A stretch of 64,000 nucleotides of DNA from Mercurialis annua (GCF_937616625.2 NC_065574.1:12030501-12094500); one strand, 5' to 3'. Positions 34,101 through 47,594 are shown, counted from the first letter of the stretch. The notes: a model not told the origin generated them from the letters alone. Program-made: numbers and translations.

Positions 34101-36639
34101 ACTTTCATCTTAGTACAATATTTATTTGTCTTATTTGGCTTTTTTATTTTTATTATTAGTTTTAAATTTGCTTCTTTTTATTTCAACCATCTGAGTTAGA
34201 AAAATTAAAATTAAATTATGACGTTTTTAATTTTCTTATTAGGAGTTAAATTGTGGAATTCTGAAAAATGAATTTTTCTAATTAAAAAATAATATATAAA
34301 TTTAACTGAAAATAGAAATAATTAAAGTAACTACAAATTTAAATAGAATTGCAATAAAATTATCAAATTGGTACGGATTTATAAATTTATAAAGTTTTGA
34401 TTATAGTAATAAAATGTCTTAAAATATTTGATTTTGTTTTGTGGGTATTATTAAGCTTAAAATAAAAGTACATGTAAATTTAGGCCAACTGTAAATCTAT
34501 TTAAATGAATTAATTACATTGAAGGGGAGGGGAGAATTAATAGAGAGCCACGTGCTTTTTCTAGAAACAACAGATTCATAGTACTGATTAAGAGTTTTAA
34601 AGAGAACAAGGGTGACGCGCCACCTAAATTTATATCACGGGATCATATAATTCAATTTATATCTTTTTGAACAACTAACTCCAAAATTCTTTATTTTCGG
34701 GTCAAATAATTCCATAATTGTATTTTCAAAACGCGTAAAATACAAATCGGAAGTGAGAAATGTAAAAAAGTAATTAGATACTTCCCTAATTGTTGCGATA
34801 TTATTATTCTAAATCTGTTTTTTAAAATAAAAATATAAATTATAGAATTATTTGATCTAAAAATAAAAAGTTTTGAAATTAGTTGTTCAAAAAAGTATAG
34901 AGCTAAATGACCCCGTGTCGCAAGTTTAAGAAGCACTTTGACCTTTTATTCGTTTTAATAACCAAATACTGCCTCGCTCATTGCTCTTCAATTTTCTGTT
35001 ATCGAACTGATTAAAATACTTGATGGGATTACTTGTAATCTATAAATCTAATCATTTCTGGTTGTGCATGGGTTGTTCACTTGCTTCTCATTTAATACTT
35101 AAAAATACGTATACCATGATATAATCATGCTTCTAGAAACAATAACGAAACATATGATTTTACAAATTAAAAATTGTGATGGTCAACTATTTACAAATCC
35201 GAATCTAATCTTGACAAACAATTACTATGAAGATTTTGTTGACATCTGATTCATAAACATATTTCTATATGTTTGCATATCATCAATATTTTTAGTTTTA
35301 GTTTTACTCATACCATTGCAATTGCAAACGTTTCATTTTTTAAGCCAAATTTATATTATGCCCACAAACTTTAGTTCACTTGTATACTTGGACTTAGATG
35401 ATAACTATTTTAACGCTTAAATTTGATATTTTTATTACGTACGTTCATGCACCTCCACCATTGGTGAAACTCATAGCTTAATACAAGGTTGATTAACTCA
35501 ATAAACTTGAAAAATAAGTATAAAACTGAGAAAAACAATAGTTTTAATTATAAATTACATCTCACATTAGTTTCTATAATGATTCAACTATATTTTTCTG
35601 CTAAATATATAATTTTTTTTATTTTAAATTATTTTAAAATTTAAAGTTCGCTAATAATATAAAGTTGAAAAATAAAAAATTGAAATCTATAACTATTTAA
35701 ATTAACTTATTTGTTGAAATATATTTTAACATATTAAAATTGGTGAAATATTTATAAATTAAAATTTTTTATATATAAAATAATCATTTCATTAATTTTT
35801 TTACATAAATTTTGAATTATTTTGATTGTTGAAATATGTGATCAAAATTTTCTTTTGAAATGCGAGTTATTTTATAAAAATTTAAACTCTTTAAATTGTA
35901 CAATTTTAAAAAATTATTAGTTAAAAAATAAATTTAGTTAGTTTTCGAATAAAAGTTTCAAATTAATTTATCAAAAAAACATCTAGCTAATTGGGTATTG
36001 TTATTTTTTAATTTGTTAAACTTTTGAGGGTCTAATTGAGCCTTTTGCTAGCAAATATGAGAAAGTCAGTCTCACTTGAGAGTTTGTACATACTGCTGAG
36101 TAGGAGGAAAACCATTTAAATATAAAATAATTATTAGTTTTGGGTATTAAAACTGCCATTTAAATTTGAGTATGTATGTGTTAAAAGGTTTAAAATTTAG
36201 GAGCATAAAGATATATTTGGCCTTTTTAAAAGTCTCAATTTGAAGGCGTTGGTGGTGGTGGCTTAATTCTAATCAACATGCCAGTTCCAAATCCCTAATG
36301 TTCTTGGGAAAAGTTTCCTAATGGTTTAAATTTCTTAGCCTTCTTTACAGCTTTAATCGTGATCATGTTCTAAATAGTTATTAACTATAGATATTCTTTA
36401 AAAAATTATATTTATATCAATCGTCACTCGAATCACATAAATATTTTACAGAAAGTAAAGTTTTATATCCAAAAGATACATACATATACAGTTTAAGTCT
36501 ATAATCTTATTTGAGTATGGAGAATGTTGTACTGATATGCGTATAGTCTGGAGAAAAAAAATAGCATTAGATAGTATGAATAGAGAGATTTACATATTTA
36601 CCTAAAAAATAAAAATATTTATATTTTTTATTTTAATAC
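34101..36639. other. AT-rich intergenic region, no feature supported
   Basis: More than 2.5 kb of AT-rich DNA with no credible open frame, RNA gene or complete element seen on either strand. Confidence 0.5.
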
Positions 36640-37200
36640 GAAAAAGTTATAAAAAATACCTCACGTTTTTTTTATATTTATTTTTTTATTCTCGGTAGTA
36701 AAATAATTATGATTTTATTCTGTTTATCATAAAAGTATCAGTGATATCATCTCGGTATCATAATTTTTCTGTAAAATTATTTTGCGTACGTTATCATACA
36801 ACTATTATCATTAACTTCGTCACATTATTATCATAACCTATTTAATTAAAAATTATCATAACATTGTCATAATAGTATCATAAAATATCATCATAACGTA
36901 CTTTATTATAACTATATCATAACCTTTTATCATATAAGCTTACCATACTATTATCATAACCTTATCATAAACCTTACCATACTATTAGCATAACCTTATG
37001 ATCATAAAGCTTATTATACTATTAGCATAACCGTATAATATTATGATACTGATATGATAACATTGTATGATACATATATGTTAACGTTAATGATACTAAT
37101 ATGATAATCAATCATTTTTTTGACAAAAAAATGTTTTTCTCTGCAGTAGTTATGATACCGATATGATAATGTCATAGTAATAGCGATATAATAATCAGAC
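36640..37200. repeat. Degenerate TATCATAACCTTA repeats
   Basis: Variants of TTATCATAACC recur about every 15-30 bases, first in one orientation and after about 37030 mostly in the other (GATATGATAAC). No coding potential. Confidence 0.6.
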
Positions 37201-37485
37201 GCTGTTTTCTACAGAAAATCATTTTTTTCATCATAAAATTGTTTTTTATCCAAATTTTTAGATCTGAAACTGAAAAAAATTAAAGAGAAATTTTTATAGA
37301 TCTGAGAATTAGAATAAATCGTAATGATCACCACGATCTAAGAAAAAATTGCTAAAATCAACGACGGATCGACGACGGCATGATGGCAGATCAACGATGG
37401 TGTGATGGCGGAACGACAGAGGATTGATGAGAAAACACGGTGGAGTGATAAAGAAGAAAAGAAAGAAATGAAGAGAAAGAAAAAA

Positions 37486-37593
<108 letters not shown>

Positions 37594-37739
37594 TTATATG
37601 GTAAAGTTTGATAATTTGTTCCTCATTATCATGAGAAAACAAACCCAAATTATTATATATTTGACATGATTTTGATAAAAGTTTGATAATTTGTCTAGAC
37701 CATAATTTTTTTTACCTTTGGTTCCATAAAATTCTCAGC

Positions 37740-38960
37740 TCTGATGACTACATTTCTGCTTCATATCAAACCATCAGAAAAAGAATTAATCTCATCACCT
37801 TCTTTACTGTTAGAAACGACGCCTGTAACAATTATCTTTTTTGATTTTTTCCTCACAGTTATGTTAGTCAAGTCAAGAGTAGGAATCGACTATAATGGGT
37901 TAGAAGGTCGAATGAATGACTTATTTTAATTCTCTGAATATGTTTCTGAATCAGATTATGAAATAGATTTTGAACTATAATCTGGATGATGAAGGGAGTT
38001 TGAAATCAAGATGGGAACTGATGATTCACAAACCTAGTAATAACTTCTTTTCCTTTAATACAGACAAGAAAGTTACAATAAATATGAGGACTTGAAGTCG
38101 ACGTTTATATAAGAACCGAACCCAAATCTAAATGTTCTTTATATAGAACCATAGGATGAACTGTGATTGATTTCCCAAAACTACTTCCTACCACCATAAA
38201 GAAGTCTCGATTCCATGCAACCAACGGAACCCCTGCCATATCAATCCAAGTATAACATTCATTGGATATGAAAAAGTCATCCATGGGAGTAAAGAATCAA
38301 AGAATGCAGACATACTCGCAAAATCCTTTATGAAACGAATAAGATATTGTTCATCGTGAAAGAAAATCAGCACTCGAAAACCTCCAAGAAAGGAAATAGA
38401 CTCAAATACAACTTCAATATCTTTTAGAAAAGTATTGACATGGGGCAAATTCTGGATATTGGGAACCGAAACTATCAACGCAAGCTTACGGTTTATCAGA
38501 GGAGCTGAGATCCGGGAACTATACTGCAGCATCGATGGTGCGGTGACTTGGGGATAAGAACGATAATCCCTAATTGATTCCCTAAATGTTCGAATCACCA
38601 TTTTACGGATCAGTGGAGCTCGGGTAGCAGTCGGAGCATGTTTAGGGTTCAGGAACCTAGAGAGGAAAGCCCTAACTTTGCATGGACTACGATAAATAGA
38701 GTTCAATTTATGTAAAGCCAATATAATATTCTGAGATGTGTCAATCCTCAAGAATCCAAACCTCAAATTCAATCGATTAGTTTTCCTTGCTAAAGTAACA
38801 CGGCCATGAATACCAAGCTTGCCAAAGTTATTTTATATGTCGTCATAAAATTAATTATGCGGATAATTCTCAAAGTATATGACAGCACGCTGATCTGCAG
38901 GAATGGACTGTTGTTGATTGGCGAAAGCCGGCGGTGGTAGGGTGGATGGAGGGGGAAGGT
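37740..38960 (-). pseudogene. LINE ORF1 remnant (RRM plus DUF4283-like)
   Basis: The minus strand holds a broken ORF1 of a plant LINE. The RNA-recognition motif's RNP1 appears as LRFGFLRI, with ALHKLNSIYRSPCKVRAFLS next; after a linker comes the DUF4283-like region (FLGGFRVLIFFHDEQYLIRF, PWMTFSYPMN...HGIETSLWW). The remaining sequence towards 37740 parallels, in shifting frames, the ORF1 of the LINE at 49-54 kb (GNSIAVHPMVISKDRLD there). Several stops and frameshifts make it dead. No ORF2 follows. Confidence 0.75.
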
Positions 38961-40394
38961 TGTTGGTGGTTTATTTGTTTGTTTAATTAGTCTCATATTG
39001 CTTAGGCAAAAGGGGGGGAAGTCTTCTTTCAACTATAAAAAAAACTCACTCTCCCTTCGTAAAGCATCCTATTCCAAACAAACTAACTTAATTAAATCTT
39101 AAAGGCTTTAGTTTGTTTTCTCTTTCTAATTTGTAATGTTTATAAATATTAATGGAGTATTTTAGTAGTGCCCGATGTCGTAAGCTATTTTGGCCGAACC
39201 TCGTAAAATTTTTGTATTCTTTTTTATTATTTTTTATAATAGTTAACATTTAAACTAGCTGGAGTGATACATTTGCAATTTTAGTTACATATTCTAGTTA
39301 AAATTCTGTCTAAGGATTTGATACTTAAGTGGTCCGCTTTTGACTTTTTAATTTTTAATAAATTTTTTTAATATAATTATTTGACGATACTTAATTCGCT
39401 AGTATAATTATTCAAATTTCGCAATAATAGAGACCAGAAGACCTAGGTCCTTATAGGTAAATATCCTTTTTTAAATCCCAACAACTTGGTGATTGTCTTT
39501 TTAATTCCATCAATAGAAAAGTTCACTTTTGCTATGGTTTAGACTGATATCTAAACAACTAGACAAACCAATGATAATATTAAAAATAAAAGAAAAAAGG
39601 GCCATTTATATTTCAAAAATTTAATTATATAATCAAATAAATTTTAAACGTTTGGAAAAATTTAAATATTTTTCAATATTTTTAAAAATGAATAATCAAA
39701 CTCCCGATTATATTAATCCGATCCCATTGTTTTATTTATATATCAAAATTGAAAGTCTAATTGTTTATTTTTAAAACGTTAAGGACATATTTAAAATTTT
39801 TCGGATGTTAAGAGCTTACTTGATTATAAAATCAAATCTTAAAAGCACAGAAGTATTCAATATGTTGAATGCTAATAAGCCGCTAAGTGTCAGTGTTACA
39901 TGCCATCTTTATTACCACCATTTTCCCTTAATAAAACCAAGTGAATGAGTATCATGATCTATTGCAAAAGATAAACAAATCATTTAAAATATTATTAAAA
40001 AACAAAATAAGAATTAGCAACTGACATAAATGATAAACTGTAAAATAATATTGGCGAATTTAGAATTATTTTTGGATTGTATGAACAATCAAAATAAATT
40101 ATAGACATGAAAATTAAATCATTTAATTATATGAAATTTATATTCTTGATCTTTAATAGTCAATTGCCTATCAATTAATTTAGTTATCTTTTATTTTAGT
40201 TTTAACTTTTTTGCATATAAATATTTAATTTATTTACGTTTCAATTACTAATAAATACATTTTTTGGAAATAATATTTTACTTATTATAATATTATTTAT
40301 TTGAAATTTTACTACTTAAAGATTTTTATTACATCAGTTTTATATGCTTTTTTTTCTATAATGAGAAAGAAAGATTTAAACTCTGAATCTCCAC
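38961..40394. other. AT-rich spacer with an eroded MITE
   Basis: No gene seen. About 39595-39840 contains a decayed inverted repeat (GGCCATTTATATTTC, AAACGTTTGGAAAAATTTAA and mirrored AACGTTAAGGACATATTT) related to the MITE at 54074. Confidence 0.45.
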
Positions 40395-40403
40395 TGAGCT
40401 AAA

Positions 40404-40718
40404 GACTTAAGTAGCAATTTTCCGCATCAACTTATAAGCAATGGACAATTAACACATAAATTAATTTTATTGACAAATCAATACACGGACTTTGTGAATA
40501 TGGGCAATTAGCCCATTTTGACAAATTAGCTTACAAGTTAAGGGAGAAATTGTCAATTTAAAAAATAATTAACTTACAAAAATTGAGGGGGCAAATTACC
40601 AAAATGGGGCAAATTGCTCATAATCACCAAGTTCGTGTATTAATTTGCTCACAAAATTAATTTATGCGTTAAATGGCCATTATTTACAAGTTGAGGAGGC
40701 ATATTACCATTTAAGTCC
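40404..40718. mobile_element. MITE, 315 bp, 9-bp target duplication
   Basis: Inverted ends (GACTTAAGTAGCAATTTTCC and mirror) and long arms with GGGCAATTTGCC-type words. Flanked by TGAGCTAAA and TGAACTAAA, a 9-bp duplication with one change, which suggests Mutator type. Confidence 0.75.
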
Positions 40719-40806
40719 TGAACTAAATCTGAAAACACCAAAATTTACGTGCCAATATAAGTTAATTATTCATTTCAAAATCACCTAATTTCTAACATTT
40801 TGTATA

Positions 40807-41152
40807 GGCCTAATTGCTTAAAAAAAACCCACCTTTATTCTGACCTAGAAAAAAATTCATTTGTACCTTTTTTTATCTTTCATTTTCGTCTCTACCCTAA
40901 AGAGCTAATTTGACCTCTTTTCATTTGGAAAAATATTCAAAATGATCTTTTCCATTTAGCTTATATTCTAATTAAACATTAATATTATTAATCATTTATA
41001 ATGATTTCATCCTTTAATTAATTTAATTGTTAAAATTTTAAATTTTAGGATAGAGAACGAAAAATAAAAATAAAGGTACAAATGAATTTTTTCCTACGTG
41101 AGAGTATAAACGAAAAAATATTATAAGGTGATTTTTTTTAAGTAATTAGGCC
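40807..41152. mobile_element. MITE, 346 bp, perfect 9-bp target duplication
   Basis: Ends GGCCTAATTGCTTAAAAAAA and mirror; arms continue with AATTCATTTGTACCTTT on both sides. Flanked by TTTTGTATA at 40798-40806 and 41153-41161. The 9-bp duplication points to a Mutator-type transposase. Confidence 0.85.
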
Positions 41153-41161
41153 TTTTGTATA

Positions 41162-42981
41162 ATTGTCAAATCATAAAGTAAATGTGAAGAAAGAAAACCT
41201 TGAATAAGAAAAGAGTTTTATAAGGCGGAGATGTAATTTATGTGGAACGTGCATAAGGCAAGCACCAATCATCTTCTAGAATCCCTTTCATTCAATATTA
41301 TTTATATTTGTATTATATTAAAGTATATAAAAAATAAAGAATTAAATCAGAATATAGAAAAAAAATAATTAAATCAAAAGTAATTTTACATATAAGTATA
41401 GAAAAACTTTATAAGAAATTAGTAATTTTCATGATAAAGTCTATTAATAATTAAAATAAATTGCAAATTTATGCGAATACGTTTTATAATAATGGATTTT
41501 ATAATAAAATAAAATATTGAATAAGCAGTTTAAATAAGTTAAAAGCTTCACAAAATGTTTCATCATTAATAAATTTTACAATAAAAATAAACATTAAATA
41601 AAAAATTCTTAAAAAATGATAATTTTATAATAAAAGTTAAAAAAATAAAAAAAAATTGTGGATTTAGAAATTTATAATAATTTTTATAATAAAATCAAAT
41701 AAAAATTAAACAAATAATTTATTTAAATTGGAACTCAATAGATTTCTATTTTGGTGGGAATTCATAATAATATCTAAATAAAATAATGTATATAAATTAT
41801 ACCCTAATGAGAATTAGAAATTATTAATTAATAAATAATTATAATGTAACTACCAATTATCGTAGTATAGAAATTCCAACCCTTGTTTATATTTTATTGA
41901 TATCATACAATTTTATATAAACTAGTCATATACTCATGAGATTTATAATTTATTTTAGTTATAGAGACAAAATAAGTTTTATTTTTATAATTAATTTTTT
42001 ATAAAATCCTTTAACTTGTGATAAATATAACACTGATTTAATGCTGATTAATTTGAATATGGTTAAATAAAGTAATAAATAAATAAGTATTTAAACTCTT
42101 AAATATTAATTAATTAAAATAGAATATAAACTATCAAGTAAATAAGTACTTGAATATAATTAAAACACTTATTAGTAAATAATATTTTTATTTTAAAAAA
42201 ATATAATTTACTGAATTGATATAATAAAACAACTTAATTTAATACTCAAAATACAGTTTAGACTTTAGAGACATCAAAAGCTAGTATGAATTTTTTTAAA
42301 GATCCCTGGAATTATATATACAGATTCTAGATCATAGTATTCATATGACATTGGAAATAATAATAGAAGAATTAACCAAATTGTTGCTAGATAATGTACA
42401 AATAACATTAGAGTTGACTATTATAAGGATTAACCAAATTGTAGCTAGGTAATAGCTATTGTCCCATTTTGATGGGATGTAGGAATTTGGCAGCAAAGCA
42501 ACAATTTCAATTAGGAATGTTCTAATCAAGAGATTCACTTGTATTTTGTAACTTAATTAGAACAATTTGATAAAGACATCAAATTAATCTATTATTAAAA
42601 CAAATCATCTAGAAAAACCAGTCACTCGGCTTTCAAATTTGTGTTAGGTCAAATAAGTAAAATTATAATTTTTTCGAGTCAATAAAAACTCCAAACTTAT
42701 ATTTTGGAATCAAATAATCACTTTAATCAATTAGGTCTATAAATTTATATCTCGAACTTAAATAAGTATGCATTTGAGGTATTTAAATTTTAAAATTATT
42801 TGATTTAAATTAAAAGAGTTTAGAAACTTAATTGATAAATTAAAAATGACTTAAAATAACTTATTTAATCTTGAAAGCTCAAATTTAGAGATTTAATTGA
42901 CCCAACAAAGTAATATGATCTCAAACATAAATTTAAGCGTTGGATTAGCCCTTTGTCCAAAATAATCAAATCTCAGTAGCA
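41162..42981. other. Extremely AT-rich spacer
   Basis: No gene or complete element seen. Near 42360-42460 the words ATTAACCAAATTGTWGCTAG repeat about 65 bp apart, a small direct duplication. Confidence 0.5.
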
Positions 42982-42990
42982 GAAAAATTT

Positions 42991-43411
42991 GGGTTAATGA
43001 CATGTTTATCTATAAAATTAAAAAGATTTCTTAAATTAGTCCCCGATTAATTCTCTTTTTGCATTTGTGCCATGCAGACCGCGGAATACTTAAGCGTCTT
43101 GGGGTATACCGCGGAAGTGTTCCGCGGTATGCAGACGTGGCTCCACCTGAACGCAGGTGGACACAGGTGGAGCCACGTTGCCACATTGGACAAAGCAAAC
43201 CGCGGAAGTGTTCCGCGGTTTGCTTTTCCCATGTGGCTCCTCCTGACTGGCTAGCGAGGAGCCACATAGGCTAGACCGCGGAACTGTTCCGCGGTTTACA
43301 CAAACCGCTGAACAGTTCCGCGGTCTGGAAGAGACTAAATGAGAATTTATTTATTTTTGGGGGTAATTTGAGAAATAATTAGCAAATGAGACACACAATT
43401 GTCATTAACCC
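42991..43411. mobile_element. 421-bp Mutator-type element with CCGCGG hairpins
   Basis: Ends GGGTTAATGACA and mirror TGTCATTAACCC, flanked by a perfect 9-bp duplication GAAAAATTT (42982-42990 and 43412-43420). The middle (43071-43330) is a GC-rich island in AT-rich DNA, composed of serial palindromes: CCGCGGAAGTGTTCCGCGG twice, a CCGCGGAACTGTTCCGCGG variant, TGGCTCCACCTG..CAGGTGGAGCCA and GTGGCTCCTC..GAGGAGCCAC. Open frames in both strands are palindrome artefacts. Confidence 0.88.
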
Positions 43412-43486
43412 GAAAAATTTGACAGACCTTTTCTAGGAAAGAGATGCATGTTTGTTTGGTTGCATGTCATAGAATGAAATTTTTTT

Positions 43487-44889
43487 GGCAAAACTCATGC
43501 GGAAGCCCTTCTGCTTTATCGGTGTTGTTCGAAAGGTCCTTATTTCAAAATTTGTCACGTCCGGATCCCTGTACTTGTCATAATTCTTATTTTAAGGTCC
43601 TTTAGTGGACGGAAATTGGCAATTGCATAACACTCTCTCTTTCTGTTAACTAACGGAGCTAAATTGCTCTTTTGATAATCCATGTCATCAACTAACTCCT
43701 CTCTTTTAAACATGTGTACTCCCACCATTTGGTTTTCATTCTAACCAACCTTCTCTTTGATTTCACCCCAGCACCACTCTCTACCATATTCCATGGTCGT
43801 TCACCTTTCAATAATAACCGGCGCTGCAATTTTTTTCATTCTCCGACCATCTACTTCTCGTTTCTTGGACACATCCATCACCGTTCACCTTTCCGCAACC
43901 AAAGATAGAAATTGAAGTATCTCAACAAGTGGTTCTTTCAAGATCTACAAGCCATTTTTAGATTACAATCTCAACAAATGGTTCTTGCTGCTAACGCTTT
44001 TCAAAAGGTTTCAACTCGCACTCTTTCTGCTAGAGTTTCTTCTTCTAAACTTATCAAGATTACCACTTTGATCAAACCCATTTCTCTCCTTCTCACTCTG
44101 CTTATTATGATCATCATTATTATCATCAACATCTTTTTTGTCCTTTTTACATTTGAGATCAAATTTCAAAGACCCAGATGGCTGTCTTGATGAAACATTG
44201 GTGTTCCGATCAATAAAACCGAGATACAGCGAGGAAGAAGAAGTAGCAGCTCCGGCACGGATGACCGTTTTTTGGAGATAACGCAACCCATTAACCCGAA
44301 TCTAGGACAAAACCCCAGATTGAGAAAATGGGTCCTCGTTTTTTGGTTTACTAAATTTGAATTAAGCAAAAAACATGACATTACATCAACATTTTAGATT
44401 TTAGATTTTAGCAAAAGATAAAAAAAATGGTGTTGTTTTTGTTTAGAAAATGGGTTAGGAGTGTTTGTCGACTTGGTGCATGCGAGATTTGCAGGTGGAC
44501 AAGAAAAAGGATAGTCTGAGATTAAAGGAAGAGGTAAATGGCTTGATTATTGTGATCTGTGGAGGGAAACTTCATCGTGGTTAATGTTCGGTGAAAAAAT
44601 GTTATCACCTGCACTTTTTTAATGGGGATTAAAGAAAGAGAAGATGAATAGAAGACGTCCAGTCATCATGCCATGTCACCATTTATATAGAAAAATAATA
44701 ATTACAAAGACTTTTTTTCCCCTTCACTCTCGTTAACTGAGAGTATGAGACACTTGCCAATTTCCGTCCACTAAAGGGACTTAATATAAGAATTATGACA
44801 AGTATAAGGACTCAGACGTGACAAACTTTATCATAGGGACCTTTCGAACAAAACAGATAAAATATAAGGGCCTTCGTATGGGTTTTGCC
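43487..44889. mobile_element. 1.4-kb terminal-inverted-repeat element, possible Pack-MULE
   Basis: Terminal repeats of about 150 bp (left from GGCAAAACTCATGCGGAAGC, right its mirror) are 80-90 percent alike. Flanks are AT runs that match imperfectly (AATTTTTTT and AAAATTTTA). The interior, less AT-rich than its surroundings, has disrupted open frames on the minus strand beginning MGCVISKKRS and on the plus strand, suggesting a captured host gene fragment. The source gene is not recognised. Confidence 0.6.
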
Positions 44890-45294
44890 AAAATTTTATT
44901 TTCATTTTAATTTTTTGATTTGATAATTAAATTAAAAAATTTAAGAAATTAAATAGGATTTATTAGAAATTAGTTTTTAAAAAATAGTTACTATAATTTT
45001 TAATAAAATGCACCAAGCGAATATAATAAGCTCAAACAAAACTGATACAAAGTTTTTCAAGGCACAAGGCCGGCTGCAAAACCAGTTATATAGAAAGAAA
45101 ATGCAAAATCATAGTAAAAGACCATTACAAAATAAAGTATGGCATACAAGCTATTTTTCACTTCTCACTGTACCCTTTGCCAATTTTGATAGGAAAAAAA
45201 GGTAATTAATGTCTTTAAGATTTAATTTTAAGATCAAGTAAGCCTTCAATATCCAAATTTTTTAAAATAGAGTACAAATATTTTACATTAAATT
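44890..45294. other. AT-rich spacer, nothing recognised
   Basis: No gene, RNA or element signature seen. Confidence 0.4.
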
Positions 45295-45305
45295 TTGATG
45301 TTATA

Positions 45306-45412
45306 ACCAATGAGCTTTAATTCAAATGATATAAACGCTAAGCAGCAAACTGTCAGGTCGTGGGTTCGATTCCTCCCATAAGCGCTCCCCTTCTCCAAAT
45401 TATCAAAAAAAA
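45306..45412 (+). mobile_element. tRNA-derived SINE with target duplication
   Basis: A short element with an A-box-like AGCTTTAATTCAAATGATA and a good B box, GGTCGTGGGTTCGATTCC, the internal RNA polymerase III promoter of tRNA-derived SINEs. It ends in TATCAAAAAAAA and is flanked by TTGATGTTATA at 45295-45305 and 45413-45423. A second copy lies at 60623-60740 in reverse. Confidence 0.85.
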
Positions 45413-45931
45413 TTGATGTTATAGCTAGGGCAGAGTTCAATTGTAGATTCAATCGTGAGTTTCATCTGTGGATATGAGCATTTAACGTGAATTAGATATA
45501 TTTAGAAAAGTTGTATTAGTTTTTTATTTTTTATTTTCGATGAGTTTCTTGCTTGTAATATATTTGATTTTTCTATTCAGAAACAAATAATAGCGACATT
45601 CCTTTCACTCACAATTCCAGATAATTTTCAGCCACATTTCTTGATTCTTCTTCTTTTTTTAACCAATTTTTTAAAATTTTAATATATAACTAGAAAGTTT
45701 CGGACTTCTCTTTTCTCTTCCATAAAATCTTTAAATTTTAATTATAACTTGAAAATCTGTGCTACTTTATTAAATTTTTAAAAATTCTTTTCTTTTTCTT
45801 CACACCGTCAGGCGTCAATGTATAATGATAAGTGATCATACTATAAAAAAAAATATAACCCACTCTTAAGTTTTTGCATTTTATTTCTATAGGATTGAGG
45901 TCCTGATATTTTTTGATTATCTATATCTATA

Positions 45932-46462
45932 TCTATATTATATATAAAAGCACGGATTGGGGGGGACAGGCAAATTTACTGAATAATCTTTTTCAGTTTA
46001 CTACTAAATAAAGATTTTATAGTCATTAACTAATTACTTATTTAATTAATCATTGTAATTAGAGTTCTAATTAAAATAGGTAGCTAAATTATCTCCAATT
46101 TAATTTTTACTATGTAAAAAATAATTAAATTGTCTCAAAATTAGTAGAAATACCTATTTTTTAGTTTGATTGAACTAAAAAATAAAAATATTGCATTTGG
46201 TCAATATATTATTATTTAAAATTATATCTTATATTTTAAAATATATTATTAATAAAATTAAGTTAATTATTTAATTATGATTATTATAAAACTAAAAGAA
46301 AAATAAATTCAATATGGAAAAAAATTTAATAACCGAAGATATTATATTTATTTTTACTATTAATTATAAATAAAAAATTGATATAATTATAATAAATTTA
46401 CTAATATGTTCATTGAGAAGTTACGTTACGAGCCACGTGCATAGCACGTAACGCGAAACTAG
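45932..46462 (+). mobile_element. Non-autonomous Helitron
   Basis: Starts TCTATATTATATATAAAAGC and ends with the hairpin ACGTGCATAGCACGT followed by AACGCGAAACTAG, next to a T. Start TC, 3' hairpin and CTAG end are Helitron hallmarks, as is the lack of terminal inverted repeats. It has the same ends as 55355-55758 and no RepHel gene. Confidence 0.8.
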
Positions 46463-47192
46463 TATTTAAAAAAGAACATATAAATTAATTAGTTATTAAT
46501 ATAAAATAGTGATACAATTAATTGTTTTTATAACGTTTAAATTAACAATTAGAATAAAAGATCAGATTAATAAACAATTATAGAAAAAATTTAAAATAAA
46601 TAAAAATATATATTTTCTTTTTTCTTTTTTATTTTATTTACAACGCTTCATCATCAACTTAAACCTCAATTAATAGTAAAAAGTAAATGAATGAATTTTT
46701 GAGAAAATTTATTAAAAAGTTAGGAATGTTTTGATTACAAATTAAAATTTTAAAAACTTTGACAGGAGAAAAAAAAATAGAAACCTCTGATTTTGAGTAT
46801 GCTTACCTTGTTTAAATTCTATGAATGTATAAAACTTATATCCAAATAAAATTTTATATAGTTCAAACTCAAAATTTGCGTTCTATACTAATTGAAGGCT
46901 TATAACAACTTAATTCAATTCAAAACTATAATGAAATAGAAATAATAAGTTATTCATAAAAATATAAGTAGATGTATATTTAATCTTTAAAGATGGTAAA
47001 TATTTAAAATCAATCTCACTTCTACTTTAGATTTTGAGTATATAAATCAAATAAAATCCAATTTATTTGATTATTTGTTATAAATTTAGGATAAGATTCT
47101 TATACTAGAAGGAAGGTGGGATTGTGATCGAAACCCTACTTTTACTAAATAGTCTTAAAAAAGCGTTCGAGCTATACATAACTTAGGATTTA
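46463..47192. other. AT-rich spacer, nothing recognised
   Basis: No gene or element supported between the Helitron and the LINE tail's target duplication. Confidence 0.4.
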
Positions 47193-47230
47193 AAGTAAGA
47201 AAATAATATGTTTTAAATAAGATTTTTGTA

Positions 47231-47594
47231 TGGAACCGTGGCTACAGACATGTCATCTTGGAAATGGACAACAAGCTCGGAGTGGACAGCCTGAACAACG
47301 AAGACAATTGCGTCGATGGCAATACGAACATTCGAAGGGAAATCAGGAGAATGATTGACAAAGACTGGCATGTTTCCATCTGTCACATTCGCAGAGAAGG
47401 CAACCGTGTTGCTGACCGTATGGCTAATATCAGATTCTCTCACCATGTGGGGCTGCTGCATTACGATAGTATTCCGAAGGGTATCTATAGCTTCAATACT
47501 GATGACAACGCCGGGGTCTCTATCCCCCGTATGTGTAGGAGCTTGTAGCTTTCTTCTTTTGTTGGCCTTGGCCTTTCTCTGTGATAAAAAAAAA
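47231..47594 (+). mobile_element. LINE 3' tail (RNase H domain) with 38-bp target duplication
   Basis: The insertion opens directly in a plant LINE RNase H domain: WNRGYRHVILEMDNKLGVDS, then CVDGNTNIRREIRRM, WHVSICHIRREGNRVADRMA and the end GVSIPRMCRSL and stop. A short untranslated region and a poly(A) run follow. The 38 bases before it (47193-47230) are repeated after it (47595-47632) with one difference, so this is a complete record of a severely 5'-truncated insertion. The frame is still open, so the event is recent. Confidence 0.9.

Noticed and set aside
43031..43274. Four overlapping open frames of 60-78 aa in the CCGCGG region
   Set aside because: All derive from the palindromes of a MITE; no conserved motif and opposite strands look alike.
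44011..44381. Calling a kinase from the MGCVISK frame
   Set aside because: No kinase motif follows and the frame breaks; kept only as a possible captured fragment.
45306..45412. A tRNA gene, because of the B-box match
   Set aside because: It lacks a foldable cloverleaf and has a poly(A) tail with target duplication, so it is a SINE.
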